A stretch of 64,000 bases of DNA, taken from contig NZ_CP108430.1 in assembly GCF_041435335.1 (NCBI RefSeq), positions 9,024,001-9,088,000 on the forward strand. Direction: 5' to 3'. Shown here piece after piece: positions 17,151-26,184 of the stretch (its first letter is position 1; the number at the start of each line of letters is the position of its first letter). The stretch comes from Streptomyces sp. NBC_01283 (lineage in GTDB: Bacteria; Actinomycetota; Actinomycetes; Streptomycetales; Streptomycetaceae). Position numbers and translations under genes: made by a program. The notes under the pieces are model-generated. The model was not told the origin of the DNA, made no database searches, and was given only the letters and a program-made list of their open reading frames with translations.

Positions 17151-18569
17151 ATGCGGACCTTGCAGAACCTGATAGCGGGAACGTGGCAGGAATCGGCCGA
17201 CAAGACCCTCCACGCGCTCATCGATCCCGCCACTGAAGAGCTCGTCGCCCACCGGCCCGGTGGATCGGCCAAGGACGTCGACGACGCCGTGCGCGCCGCC
17301 GTCGACGCGCAGCCCAAGTGGGTCGCGCGGGCACTGTCCGAACGGACCGAACTGCTGCACCGCTGGGCCGACACGATCACCGAACACGCCCTCGAACTCG
17401 CCGAGTTGGAGTGCCGGGAGATGGGCAAGCCGGTCGGTCTCGGCCGGACGTTCATCGAGGGCGCGGCCCTTGGACTGCGCGCCGCCGCCGACCAGGCCCA
17501 CTCCTACGCGTTCGAGCAGAGCGTCCCGGGTCCCGGCGGGAGCACCACCCGGATCGTGCGGCGGCCGCTCGGCGCCGCCGCTGTGATCACCCCGTGGAAC
17601 TTCCCCGTGCCGATGGTGCTCGGCGCGATCGGCCCCCTGCTGGCCGCGGGCAACACGGTGGTGGTCAAGCCGTCGGAGCGCGCCCCGCTGTCCGTGGTCC
17701 GACTGTGCGAGCTGCTCGATCCACCACCGGGCGTGCTGAACCTGGTCCTCGGCGACGCCCGTGCCGGGATCCCGCTGGCCGAGCACGAGGACGTACACCT
17801 CGTGCACTTCACCGGCTCCGTCGCGGCCGGACGTGCCGTCGGTGCCGCCGCCGGCGCTCGGCTGCATCGCAGCGTCCTCGAACTCGGCGGCAAGGACCCG
17901 GTCGTGATCGACGCCGACGTCGACCCGGTAGGGACCGCGGTGGCGGTCGCCTTCGGCGCGTTCGTCAACTCCGGCCAGATCTGCACGTCCATGGAGCGCA
18001 TCTACGTCCACCGCGCCATCGCGGAACCCTTCATCGAGGCTCTTGTAGCGCAGGCCGCAGGACACGTGCTCGGCGACGGCCGCGACGAGAGGACCACGCT
18101 GGGCCCGCTGGTCGACCGACGCCAGCGCGACCTCGTGCACGGGCACGTCGTCGACGCCGTGGCACGCGGCGCCACCATCCGTACGGGCGGCACCGTCCCT
18201 GAAGGCCCCGGCTTCTTCTATCCGGCCACCGTGCTGACCGGCGTGGACGAATCGATGGCCGTACTGAGCGAGGAGACCTTCGGCCCGCTCGCCCCGGTCG
18301 TCGTGGTCGACTCCTTCGAAGAGGGCCTCGACCGCGCCGCCCGGTCCCGGTTCGGCCTGGCCGCCACGGTCTATACCGAGAACGCCGACCACATAGCGGC
18401 AGCCGAACGGCTGCCCGTGGGCGTGGTGTGGGTGAACCAGTGGCAGGGCGGCGGCCCTGAGCGGCTGTACGAACCGGCGGGCATCAGCGGCATGGGCGCC
18501 ACCGGGGCCCACGCTGCCTACGACGCCGCCACCCGTCCCGCTTCCGTACACATCGCCGAGGCCGTCTGA
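17151..18569 (+). CDS. NAD(P)-dependent aldehyde dehydrogenase
   Basis: A 472-residue ALDH that would oxidise the aldehyde made by the upstream GMC enzyme to an acid. Key features are the coenzyme-binding stretch ITPWNFPVPMVLG, VVKPSERAPLS, HFTGSVAAGRAV, the general base Glu in LELGGKDPVVI and the catalytic Cys in NSGQICTSMER. The end shows the usual EETFGPLAPVV and a C-terminal oligomerisation strand. It lies 47 bases after the GMC gene, with GAAGGAG before the ATG at 17151. The TGA overlaps the ATG of the M20 gene by one base, so those two are coupled. Confidence 0.93.
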   Translation: MRTLQNLIAGTWQESADKTLHALIDPATEELVAHRPGGSAKDVDDAVRAAVDAQPKWVARALSERTELLHRWADTITEHALELAELECREMGKPVGLGRTFIEGAALGLRAAADQAHSYAFEQSVPGPGGSTTRIVRRPLGAAAVITPWNFPVPMVLGAIGPLLAAGNTVVVKPSERAPLSVVRLCELLDPPPGVLNLVLGDARAGIPLAEHEDVHLVHFTGSVAAGRAVGAAAGARLHRSVLELGGKDPVVIDADVDPVGTAVAVAFGAFVNSGQICTSMERIYVHRAIAEPFIEALVAQAAGHVLGDGRDERTTLGPLVDRRQRDLVHGHVVDAVARGATIRTGGTVPEGPGFFYPATVLTGVDESMAVLSEETFGPLAPVVVVDSFEEGLDRAARSRFGLAATVYTENADHIAAAERLPVGVVWVNQWQGGGPERLYEPAGISGMGATGAHAAYDAATRPASVHIAEAV

Positions 18570-19711
18570 TGGCCGCTGCGCTCACGCCGACCAAGGACCA
18601 CGTGGGGACCCAGATCCAAAGCCGCAGCGCGGAGTTGGTGTCCCTGTCCCACCGCATCCACGCCCATCCCGAGCTCGCCTTCGAGGAGACCCTGGCCAGC
18701 CGGTGGGTCGCCGAGGCACTGGACGGCGCGGGTTTCGAGGTCCGGCACGGCTGCTACGACCTGCCCACCGCCGTGCACGCGACGATCGGCAGCGGCCCGG
18801 TCCACGTGGGGATCTGCGCGGAGTACGACGCCCTGCCAGAGATCGGCCACGCCTGCGGGCACAACATCATCGCCGCCGCGGCCGTCGGCGCCGCCGTGGG
18901 CCTTGCCGACGTGGCGGACGACCTCGGACTCACCGTCTCCGTGTTCGGTACGCCCGCCGAGGAAGGCGGCGGTGGCAAGGTCCTCATGCTGGAGCGCGGC
19001 GCCTTCGACGGCCTGGACGCCGCGATGATGGTCCACCCCGCGGCCACCGAGATGGCGGCCATGCCCGGCCTGGCCGTCTCCCAGTTCGACATCTCCTACC
19101 AAGGCCGACCCGCCCATGCCGGGGCCTGGCCCGAGGAGGGGGTCAACGCACTCGACGCGCTGACACTCGCCCAGGTCGGCATCGGACTGCTGCGCCAGCA
19201 GACGCGCGCCGACGACCGCATCCACGGCATCGTCACCGACGGCGGCAGCGCGGCGAACATCATCCCCGACCGCACCGGCGGCCGGTGGATCGTGCGCTCC
19301 GCGACCCGGGAGGCCCTGGACCGGCTGACCCCGCGCGTCCACCGCTGCTTCGAGGCGGGCGCACTCGCCACGGGATGCGACCTGACCATCCGCTCCGGCG
19401 GCCCCGACTACGCGGACCTGCGCCCCGATCCAGCACTGCTCTCGCTGTACCGGGCCAACGCCGAGGCGCTCGGCCGCAGCTTCCCGCCGCTCCCGCCGGG
19501 TGGCGCCGTCGGCGCCGCGACCGACATGGGCAACGTGTCCCACGTCGTGCCGAGCATCCACCCCATGCTCGGCCTCGACTGCCCCGGCACCGTCAACCAC
19601 CAGCCCGGGTTCACCGCCGCCTGCATCACCCCCGCGGCCGACCGGGCGGTACTCGACGGGGCGACGGCACTGGCCTGGACGGCCGCGGATCTGGCCACGG
19701 GGAGGCGCTAG
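18569..19711 (+). CDS. M20-family amidohydrolase/aminoacylase
   Basis: A 380-residue metallo-hydrolase of the M20D (AbgB/PaaJ-like) group. Metal ligands and motifs are visible: HAHPELAFEE, YDALPEIGHACGHN, GTPAEEGGGGK, the lid-domain insert with GRPAHAGAWPEEGVNALD, and the late TVNHQPGFTAA. Enzymes of this group hydrolyse N-acyl or p-aminobenzoyl-type amides. Here it is the last gene of the GMC-ALDH operon (TGATG overlap), suggesting that the acid product carries an amide that is then split. The substrate is not known. Confidence 0.9.
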   Translation: MAAALTPTKDHVGTQIQSRSAELVSLSHRIHAHPELAFEETLASRWVAEALDGAGFEVRHGCYDLPTAVHATIGSGPVHVGICAEYDALPEIGHACGHNIIAAAAVGAAVGLADVADDLGLTVSVFGTPAEEGGGGKVLMLERGAFDGLDAAMMVHPAATEMAAMPGLAVSQFDISYQGRPAHAGAWPEEGVNALDALTLAQVGIGLLRQQTRADDRIHGIVTDGGSAANIIPDRTGGRWIVRSATREALDRLTPRVHRCFEAGALATGCDLTIRSGGPDYADLRPDPALLSLYRANAEALGRSFPPLPPGGAVGAATDMGNVSHVVPSIHPMLGLDCPGTVNHQPGFTAACITPAADRAVLDGATALAWTAADLATGRR

Positions 19712-19756
19712 GTGGGCTGGTGACGGGTGACATGACCCATGTCCTACGAACTGGAC

Positions 19757-20554
19757 TCACCCCAGACCGCCATTGCTCTGGAGAAGCTGGCCGTTGATCC
19801 ACCCGCCCTCTGCTGAACAGAGAAACGAGACGAGATTCGCGCAGTCCTGCGGCACACCGAGGCGCCCCAGGGGCGTGAAGCGGATCATGTCCGCCTTCTG
19901 CTCCTCAGTCATCCACCCGGTGTCGGTCGGTCCGGGATTGACCGCATTGCAGGTCACTCCCAGGTGGGCGAGCTCATGGGCGGCGGCCAACGTGATCCGG
20001 TCCATCGCTCCCTTGCTCGCCCCGTACGGGAGATTGCCCGCGGTGTGATCGCTGGTCAGGCTGACGATGCGCCCGCTGCCATGCTGTCCGCGAAACCGCA
20101 GCCCGTACTCCCGGATCAGCAGCCAGGTCGCCCGCGCATTGACCGCGAAGTGCAGGTCGAAGCTCTCCACCGTGGTGTCCAGCAGACCGGAGTCGACCGA
20201 CTCGCAGTGGCAGAGCACCAGCGCGGTGACGTTCCCCAGCGCACGCTCGACACCGTCGAAGAGCTGAGCCGGAACGGCCGGGTCGCTCAGGTCCGCCTCG
20301 ACCGCAAGCGTGCTCGACCCAAGGGAAGCCACCTGCTTCCGCAACTCTTCGGGCGCACCCGCCTCCTTCCCCCACTGCATGCGCGCGTCATACGGAGTCC
20401 AGTACGTGAAGGCCACGTCCCAACCGGCCCGGGCCAGCTCCAGCACCACGGACGCCGCGATCCCCGCAGACCGTCCCGCCCCCGTGACCAAGGCAAGCGG
20501 TCGCCCCGCCCCTCCCACGTCCTGTCGACTCCCCACGCCCGTCTCACCAGTCAT
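19757..20554 (-). CDS. Short-chain dehydrogenase/reductase (SDR)
   Basis: A 265-residue SDR. The nucleotide-binding motif is VTGAGRSAGIAASVV (an AGRSxGIA variant seen in 3-ketoacyl- and enoyl-type members), the catalytic Ser lies in RIVSLTSDHTAG and the Tyr-Lys pair is PYGASKGAMDR. The C-terminal part with NPGPTDTGWMTEE and GQLLQSNGG is standard. I choose the ATG at 20552-20554; another three codons upstream is possible. The sequence around the active site resembles aminoglycoside-type or polyol SDRs but no substrate can be assigned. It is convergent with the M20 gene and is not part of the conservon upstream. Confidence 0.87.
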   Translation of the reverse strand: MTGETGVGSRQDVGGAGRPLALVTGAGRSAGIAASVVLELARAGWDVAFTYWTPYDARMQWGKEAGAPEELRKQVASLGSSTLAVEADLSDPAVPAQLFDGVERALGNVTALVLCHCESVDSGLLDTTVESFDLHFAVNARATWLLIREYGLRFRGQHGSGRIVSLTSDHTAGNLPYGASKGAMDRITLAAAHELAHLGVTCNAVNPGPTDTGWMTEEQKADMIRFTPLGRLGVPQDCANLVSFLCSAEGGWINGQLLQSNGGLG

Positions 20555-20703
20555 GTTCCTCATCCTGGGGGTCAGCCCGTCACAAGGCACCCGGTTTTCC
20601 CGGGCCCTGCCACGTTCACACCCCTTGAGACATACGCACCCTTCCGCGAGGCGGACGCCCGAGTCCGAGGACGAAGACACCGCGGTGCTGATCGCCTGAG
20701 GAA

Positions 20704-21300
20704 TCAGCGGGCGACAAGCTCCCGGCTCAGGACGTGTTCGACCAGGGAGATCAGGACCTCCTTGCCGGACTCCCGGTCACGCACGTCGCAGAGCAGGACG
20801 GGCGTGTCCCGGTTCAGGTCGAGCGCGCGGGCCACTGCCTGCGGGGTGTGGCTGCGGATCCCGTCGAAGCAGTTCACCGCGACGATGAAGGGGATGCCGC
20901 GGCTCTCGAAGTAGTCCACGGCCGGGAAGGAGTCCGCGAGCCGGCGGGTGTCGGCGAGAACGACCGCGCCGAGCGACCCCGTGGCCAACTCGTCCCAGAC
21001 GAACCAGAACCGGTCCTGGCCGGGCGTACCGAACAGGTACAGGGCGAGGTCGTCGCGCAGGGTGATGCGGCCGAAGTCCATGGCGACCGTGGTCGTGGAC
21101 TTGGTGGCCACTCCCTGCAGGCTGTCCACCGGGCGTGACGCCTCGGTGAGGGGTTCTTCGGTGCGCAGAGGACGGATCTCGCTGACCGACTCCACCAGCG
21201 TGGTCTTCCCGACGCCGAAGCCGCCGGCGATCAGGAGCTTGAGCGCGGTGAAGTCGGCGGGCGCCGAATGCCGCGTGCGGTCAGAGTGCGCGGAGGCCAT
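20704..21300 (-). CDS. cvnD: Conservon GTP-binding protein CvnD
   Basis: A 198-residue small Ras-like GTPase that ends each Streptomyces conservon. Motifs are P-loop GGFGVGKTTLVE, the switch II-like GTPGQDRFWFVWDEL and NCFDG as the guanine-specificity loop. Its start lies inside the end of cvnC (20-base overlap). In characterised conservons CvnD associates with the kinase-like CvnA and the CvnB/CvnC partners at the membrane, resembling a eukaryotic G-protein coupled system. Which conservon number this represents cannot be decided without comparison. Confidence 0.93.
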   Translation of the reverse strand: MASAHSDRTRHSAPADFTALKLLIAGGFGVGKTTLVESVSEIRPLRTEEPLTEASRPVDSLQGVATKSTTTVAMDFGRITLRDDLALYLFGTPGQDRFWFVWDELATGSLGAVVLADTRRLADSFPAVDYFESRGIPFIVAVNCFDGIRSHTPQAVARALDLNRDTPVLLCDVRDRESGKEVLISLVEHVLSRELVAR

Positions 21301-21739
21301 TGATCACTTCTCGCAGGAGGTGGGCGGGCGGACGTTGTTTCCCGGTGCCGGCATCGGTTGAGGCACCTGTTGCGGTGAACTCGGGCGGGCTGATGTGGAT
21401 CAGGCCCTGCGCCGTGAGGTCGCCGAGCAGGACCCGGACAACACCAAGGGGCAGCCCCGAGTCCGACGCGAGGTCCGCGACAGGGCGCGCCCCATGGGCA
21501 CACAAGGCGAGCAGTGCGCGCCGCTCGGGCGGGAGCGGGCCGCGAGGGGTGGCCGCGGTGGGCCGGACGATCGCCATCAGGTCGACGCGCTCGGCGCCGT
21601 TGTCCGTACGGGCGCGGCCGGCGGTCATGGCGTAGAGCCTGACCAGAGGCCCGGCCTCTTCGTCGTAGCGGTCGGTCCAGGCCTCGGCGGAGCGGGCGTC
21701 CGGGCCGCCGGGGTGGCGGTTGGGTGGCCGGTCCGTCAT
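21281..21739 (-). CDS. cvnC: Conservon DUF742 protein CvnC
   Basis: A 152-residue protein of the DUF742 family: GPLVRLYAMTAGRARTDN near residue 30, then a winged-helix-like stretch PVADLASDSGLPLGVVRVLLGDL and the ending HLLREVINGLRAL. CvnC is thought to be an adaptor that binds CvnD and may contact DNA or protein through the helix-turn-helix-like fold. It overlaps cvnB by four bases (ATGA) and cvnD by 20, so all are co-translated. Confidence 0.93.
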   Translation of the reverse strand: MTDRPPNRHPGGPDARSAEAWTDRYDEEAGPLVRLYAMTAGRARTDNGAERVDLMAIVRPTAATPRGPLPPERRALLALCAHGARPVADLASDSGLPLGVVRVLLGDLTAQGLIHISPPEFTATGASTDAGTGKQRPPAHLLREVINGLRAL

Positions 21740-22203
21740 GAGTCCTCGCCGTCGTCCGGCGCCTGCGCGGCGTCCGTCCGCACGGGCACACTGAGGTGTT
21801 CGCGCACCCGGTCCACCAGCAGGGCCATCTCGTACGCCACCAGGCCGATGTCGGCGTGGCCGTCGGTGAACACGGCGATGCAGGAGCCGTCACCGGCGGC
21901 GACCACGAAAAGGAAGCCGCCCTGCAGCTCGACCATCGTCTGCACGACGCCGCCCGCCTCGAAGTGCCGGCCCGCCCCCTTGGCGAGGGAGTGGAAGCCG
22001 GAGGCGATGGCGGCGAAGCGCTCGGACTCGTCGCGGCCCATCCCGCGCGAGGCGCCGACGCACAGACCGTCGGTGGACAGCATGACCGCGTACCGCACTT
22101 CCGCGACGCGGTCCACGAGGTCGTCGAGGAGCCAGTCGATGCGGCCTGCGCCGTGGTCGTCGCTCTGGTTGCCCAGGGTGGTGACGGAGTAGGTCGGCGT
22201 CAT
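21736..22203 (-). CDS. cvnB: Conservon roadblock/LC7 protein CvnB
   Basis: A 155-residue roadblock/LC7-domain protein: WLLDDLVDRVAEVRYAVMLST, then DGLCVGASRGM, and the strand-helix end FVVAAGDGSCIAVFTDGHADIG. Roadblock proteins dimerise and act as regulators of small GTPases, matching the CvnD partner. The start overlaps the cvnA stop by four bases. Confidence 0.94.
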   Translation of the reverse strand: MTPTYSVTTLGNQSDDHGAGRIDWLLDDLVDRVAEVRYAVMLSTDGLCVGASRGMGRDESERFAAIASGFHSLAKGAGRHFEAGGVVQTMVELQGGFLFVVAAGDGSCIAVFTDGHADIGLVAYEMALLVDRVREHLSVPVRTDAAQAPDDGEDS

Positions 22204-24662
22204 CGGTCTTGGGACCCTTCGTCGTTCGCTGTGTGGTGGCCGGGCGGGGTGTCGGGGGCGCCGGGTGCGGCGGCTGGCTCGTCGCGGGTGGGGGAGGTCC
22301 GGGTGGGGGAGTCGCGGGTGGAGGAGGCGCGGCGCCGGCCGGAGCGCAGCGACGCCATCGTGGCGCGGGCGGCTTCGGGGGAGCGGATGGCCGGACCCTG
22401 GGCAGGGTGCGGGCCGCCCGCGCTCGCGTCTTCGTCGTTGCGCAGTTCGGGCGCGAGGCTGGCCTGGCGCACCCGGCGCGGCAGGCCGTCTTCTTCGTCC
22501 GGTACGGGCGTGGGCCGCGCGGTGGGTGCGGGCGCAGTCACGGGCAGCTGGGGTGCGGCGTGCCGGGCGCGGGCGGGGAGTTGGCGGGGTGCCGGGTCAC
22601 CGTCCGACGGGCGCGGTTGTGCCTCGGGTGCGGTCGCCGGTTCCTGGCCGCGGCGCCGCTGGGCGGGAATGCGCGTGACGGTCGGCTCGGGGGCCGGTTC
22701 GCGTCCGGGCTCCACCGCCCGTGGCGGCTCCTGTTCCGGCAGGGGCCGCAGGCCGGGGTGCGGGGCCTCCAGGAGCTGCTGGGGGAGGAAGACGACCGCG
22801 GTGATGCCGCCGTACACCGAACGGCGCAGAGTCACGTCGACGTGCAGGCGTTCGGCGAGGCGGTTGATGACGAACAGGCCGAGCTGCCGTGAGTCGAGCA
22901 GGTCGATGTCCGCGGCCTGGATCTTCTCGTTGGCCGCGGCGAGTGCCTCGTCGCCCATGCCGAGACCGCGGTCCTCGATCTCCAGGACGGCGCCCGCCCC
23001 GACCTCTTCGCCGCGCACCACCACGGGGGTGTGGGGCGGCGAGTACGCGGCGGCGTTCTCGGTGAGTTCGGCGATGAGGTGGATGAGGTCGGCGACCGCC
23101 GTGCCGGCCAGCCGCAGGTCGGGGATGTCGTGCAGCTGGACCCGCTGGATGTCCGCGGTCTCCGCGATGCCCGCGCGCACGGTGTCGATGAGCGGGACCG
23201 GGTTGCGCCAGGCACGGCCGGGCGCGGAGCCGGAGAGGATCAGCAGGGACTCGGCGTGGCGGCGCATCCGCGTCGTCAGGTGGTCCAGGCGGAAGAGGTC
23301 CTCCAGGTCCGTGGGGTTCTCGGTACGGCGCTCCATGGTGTCGAGGAGTTCCAGCTGCCGGTGCAACAGCACCTGGCTCCGGCGGGCGAGGCTGACGTAC
23401 ACGCCGGATACACCTGTCAGCACGGCGGCGCGGCCCGCCACGGCGCGCAGCGCGGCCCGCTGCACCGTGGTCAGCGCCGCGCCGACCTGGCCGATCTCGT
23501 CCCGGACCGGGTCGTGGGAGAGCGGGGCTTCCTTCTCCAGGTCGAGCCCGTCGCCGCCGTGAATGCGGCGGATGGCGGCCGGCAGCCGCTGGGCGGCGAG
23601 GTCGAGTGCGGAGTTGCGCAGTCCGGTCAGGTCGTCGACGAGGCCGCGTCCGATGCGTACGGAGAGCAGGAGCGAGAGGATCACACCGAACAGGCCGAGG
23701 AGTACGGCGAGACCGGAACTCCCCAGGTTCGACAGGGAGTACGGCTGCGCGTCGGCGCCTGTGTCGATCGCGCCGCGCTCCGCGGTGGCGAGCCCGGACA
23801 GGGTGGGACCGGCGAGGGAGTCCCACTGCTCGGCGCTCACCGCGGTGGCGGCGCCGGAGGGACCGGCGGCGAGGACGTCGTCCTGGGCGGTGGCGAGGTC
23901 GGCGGCGGCGCGGGAGCCGAGCACCTTGCGATAGGCGGCGGCGTCCTCGGCCCGCAGGTCGGACACCGCTGCGCGGGCGAAGGCGCGCTGCTCGGCGACG
24001 TCGCCGACGAACGTACGGTGCTGGGCCGCGGACATGGTCCCGCTCGCCTGTGCGGCGCCGATCTCCGCGTCCTGACGGCTCAACGCCTCGCGGGAGCGGG
24101 CCAGTTCGAGCACGGTACGGGTGTCGGAGGCGCGGTCTGGCTGGTCGGCGCCCGCGAGCTTGGAGCGGACCGCGAAGGCCCGGTCGATGGCCGTGCCGTA
24201 GTCGGAGAGTACGGCGGAGGCGCCGCGGGCGCTGTCGCGCCGCTCACTGAGCGCCCCGGCGCTGGCGAGCAGGGAGCGGACTCGGCCGGGCAGCGCGGCG
24301 TCGAGGGCCGCGAGGTCGGTGCTGCTGGAACGGACACCCGCACGCAGCGCCGTGACGGCCTTGTCCGTACGGGCCTGCGCGGCGTCGAAGTCGTGGCGGG
24401 CGCTGCCGCCCGGCGTGGCCTGGTACTTCAGGGCCGCGGCCCGCTCGTCCTGTACGGCGGAGGTGAAGTGCGCGACGGGCCGCACCAAGGTCGAGTTGAT
24501 CTGGCGCAGTTGCTCGGTGGAGGAGACCTGGGAGGCGGTGGTGACGGCCGCGTGTCCCCACAGCGCCATCAGCGAGAGGACCGGCACGGTCAGCAGGGTG
24601 ACGACCTTCGCGCGGATCGATTTGGGGCGCCAGCGTTCGGGCACCAGAGGGCGTACGGGCAT
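22200..24662 (-). CDS. cvnA: Conservon sensor kinase-like protein CvnA (NIT domain)
   Basis: An 820-residue membrane sensor. Order: cytoplasmic N-terminus, membrane segment at about 21-42 (VVTLLTVPVLSLMALWGHA), an extracellular NIT-type helical domain (about 45-310), a second membrane segment (about 315-337), HAMP-like linker, dimerisation helix with RLDHLTTRMRRHAES, and an HATPase domain with LIAELTENAAAYSPP (N box), EIEDRGLGMGDE (G1) and GLFVINRLAERL. The last 200 residues are Pro/Arg-rich and disordered. The full domain set indicates signal sensing outside the cell with ATP binding inside; autokinase activity in conservons is not always demonstrable. It is the first cvn gene, with a 167-base gap to the MHYT gene. 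Confidence 0.93.
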   Translation of the reverse strand: MPVRPLVPERWRPKSIRAKVVTLLTVPVLSLMALWGHAAVTTASQVSSTEQLRQINSTLVRPVAHFTSAVQDERAAALKYQATPGGSARHDFDAAQARTDKAVTALRAGVRSSSTDLAALDAALPGRVRSLLASAGALSERRDSARGASAVLSDYGTAIDRAFAVRSKLAGADQPDRASDTRTVLELARSREALSRQDAEIGAAQASGTMSAAQHRTFVGDVAEQRAFARAAVSDLRAEDAAAYRKVLGSRAAADLATAQDDVLAAGPSGAATAVSAEQWDSLAGPTLSGLATAERGAIDTGADAQPYSLSNLGSSGLAVLLGLFGVILSLLLSVRIGRGLVDDLTGLRNSALDLAAQRLPAAIRRIHGGDGLDLEKEAPLSHDPVRDEIGQVGAALTTVQRAALRAVAGRAAVLTGVSGVYVSLARRSQVLLHRQLELLDTMERRTENPTDLEDLFRLDHLTTRMRRHAESLLILSGSAPGRAWRNPVPLIDTVRAGIAETADIQRVQLHDIPDLRLAGTAVADLIHLIAELTENAAAYSPPHTPVVVRGEEVGAGAVLEIEDRGLGMGDEALAAANEKIQAADIDLLDSRQLGLFVINRLAERLHVDVTLRRSVYGGITAVVFLPQQLLEAPHPGLRPLPEQEPPRAVEPGREPAPEPTVTRIPAQRRRGQEPATAPEAQPRPSDGDPAPRQLPARARHAAPQLPVTAPAPTARPTPVPDEEDGLPRRVRQASLAPELRNDEDASAGGPHPAQGPAIRSPEAARATMASLRSGRRRASSTRDSPTRTSPTRDEPAAAPGAPDTPPGHHTANDEGSQDR

Positions 24663-24829
24663 GACGATGGGTCTCCTTGGCGGTGCAGGAGTGTGGGGAC
24701 GCGCGGGCTGCGTCGAACCCCGGAAAACGCAGCGCTTCGGCGCACGTGGGGGAGGGCGTGCCGCAAGTGGGCAGCGGGAGGGAACGGGCCGGGTCGGCCT
24801 GAAGGCGTCGGGTGGCCCCTCGGCGGCGG

Positions 24830-25612
24830 TCAGGCGACCGGGAGCTCGACCTCGTGCAACGGGCGGGCCGCGGCCTCGCTCTCGGCGCGCTCACGCGCCG
24901 TGGGGGACAGCGCGACGAACGCGCAGGTAAGGAAGAGGAAGGAGCCGAGCACCACGGCGAGCGGCAGGATGAAAGCGGTCGCACTCGCGCCCTGCAGGGG
25001 TGCGGTGCTGGCGTGCACGTCCAGCGTGACGGCGGCCATGCCCGTGTAGTGCATGCTGCTCACCGCGAGCCCCATGACGAGCGAGGCGATGGCTGCGACG
25101 GCGGGCCCGCGCACGGACAGCGCGGCCCACAGGGCGGCGGATGCGGCGGCGATCGCGATGACGACGGAGAGCGCGACGAGCGCGGGGTCGTACGAGATCG
25201 AGCCGTTGAGCTGGACGGCGGCCATGCCGATGTAGTGCATCGCGGCGACACCGAGCCCGGTGCCGACGCCGCCCAGTGCGATGGAGCGCACCCGGGAGCT
25301 GCCGTAGCCGGCGGTGAAGACGCCCGCGCCGACGACGGCGATGGCGACGACCAGGCTGAGCAGGGTCAGTGGGATGTCGTAGCGGATCGCGGTGCCCTCG
25401 ACGGTGTAGCCGAGCATCGCGATGAAGTGCATGGTCCAGATGCCGGCGCCGATGGCGACGGAGGCACTGATCAGCCAGTTCCGCTTGGACCGCCCCCCGG
25501 CTGCCAGAGCACGCACGGTGCAGCGCAGTCCCAGCGCGGCACCGACGACGGCCATGACGTACGACAGGACCGGAGTGGCCCAGCCTCCTGCCATGTGGTG
25601 CATGTGACCCAC
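24830..25612 (-). CDS. MHYT-domain integral membrane sensor
   Basis: A 260-residue protein with seven predicted membrane segments. It repeats the MHYT signature three times: WTMHFIAMLGYTVEG, AAMHYIGMAAVQLNG and SSMHYTGMAAVTLD. MHYT domains are proposed to hold copper at the outer face through Met/His and to sense oxygen, CO or NO. No output domain follows, so it must pass any signal to another protein. It lies directly upstream of cvnABCD on the same strand, suggesting that it feeds the conservon. Its N-terminus (MGHMHHMAGGW) is His/Met-rich, also fitting metal binding. Confidence 0.9.
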   Translation of the reverse strand: MGHMHHMAGGWATPVLSYVMAVVGAALGLRCTVRALAAGGRSKRNWLISASVAIGAGIWTMHFIAMLGYTVEGTAIRYDIPLTLLSLVVAIAVVGAGVFTAGYGSSRVRSIALGGVGTGLGVAAMHYIGMAAVQLNGSISYDPALVALSVVIAIAAASAALWAALSVRGPAVAAIASLVMGLAVSSMHYTGMAAVTLDVHASTAPLQGASATAFILPLAVVLGSFLFLTCAFVALSPTARERAESEAAARPLHEVELPVA

Positions 25613-25955
25613 GGGATTCCTCTCACTAGCTGTGTCGGCCCCCCGGCGACCCGGGACGCTAGCACGCAGTGGATCTCCAGCCAGGGGGCGCGAAATCTGC
25701 TTCTTGTGAGGGTTACTGAACAGTAGAGCCCGAGTTCACAGGCCTGCACGCCCATAGGTCCCTCACTGATTGCACACATCGCTGCGACTCTTGTCACGCC
25801 GCGTATCGAACCCCTCGCGACACCGGGGGCGAGACGCCCAGTTCCGGATATCCGGGACATGGCGGTGCAGTCTCCACTGGGAAGGTTCGCCGCGGTGCGG
25901 GTTCAGATCGTTCAGGTCTGCGAAGTGTCCTGAACTGGCCATCCAGGAAAGGAAC

Positions 25956-25978
25956 GGGGGCACGGGCTTCGTGCCCCC
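25956..25978 (-). terminator. Strong hairpin between the SMI1-like gene and the MHYT gene
   Basis: GGGGGCACG and CGTGCCCCC pair perfectly around the loop GGCTT. It lies about 200 bases beyond the stop of the SMI1-like gene. The rest of the 572-base stretch 25613-26184 shows no gene that I can support; a T-loop-like GGTTCGAT near 25800 on the minus strand is not part of a foldable tRNA. Confidence 0.7.
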
Positions 25979-26184
25979 ATTCATGGGGTGGTGCCGCTGG
26001 TGCCAGCGCACCGGATCAGACAAGCTGCGGGACCGGCGGCGGGCTTCGCTCGCCCGGACCACGGACGGCGACAGCAACGGCACAGGCGTCGGCGTCGTCT
26101 CGCCTCCGGTTCGCGACAGGCAGCACGTCCCACCGCCTCGCCCACACCCAGGATCGCAGGGACGAAACCCCCGAAAACTGGTAC

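Noticed and set aside
25790-25860. Possible tRNA on the minus strand because of a GGTTCGAT T-loop-like sequence
   Set aside because: The flanking bases do not form a T-arm, and no anticodon or acceptor stem can be built around it.
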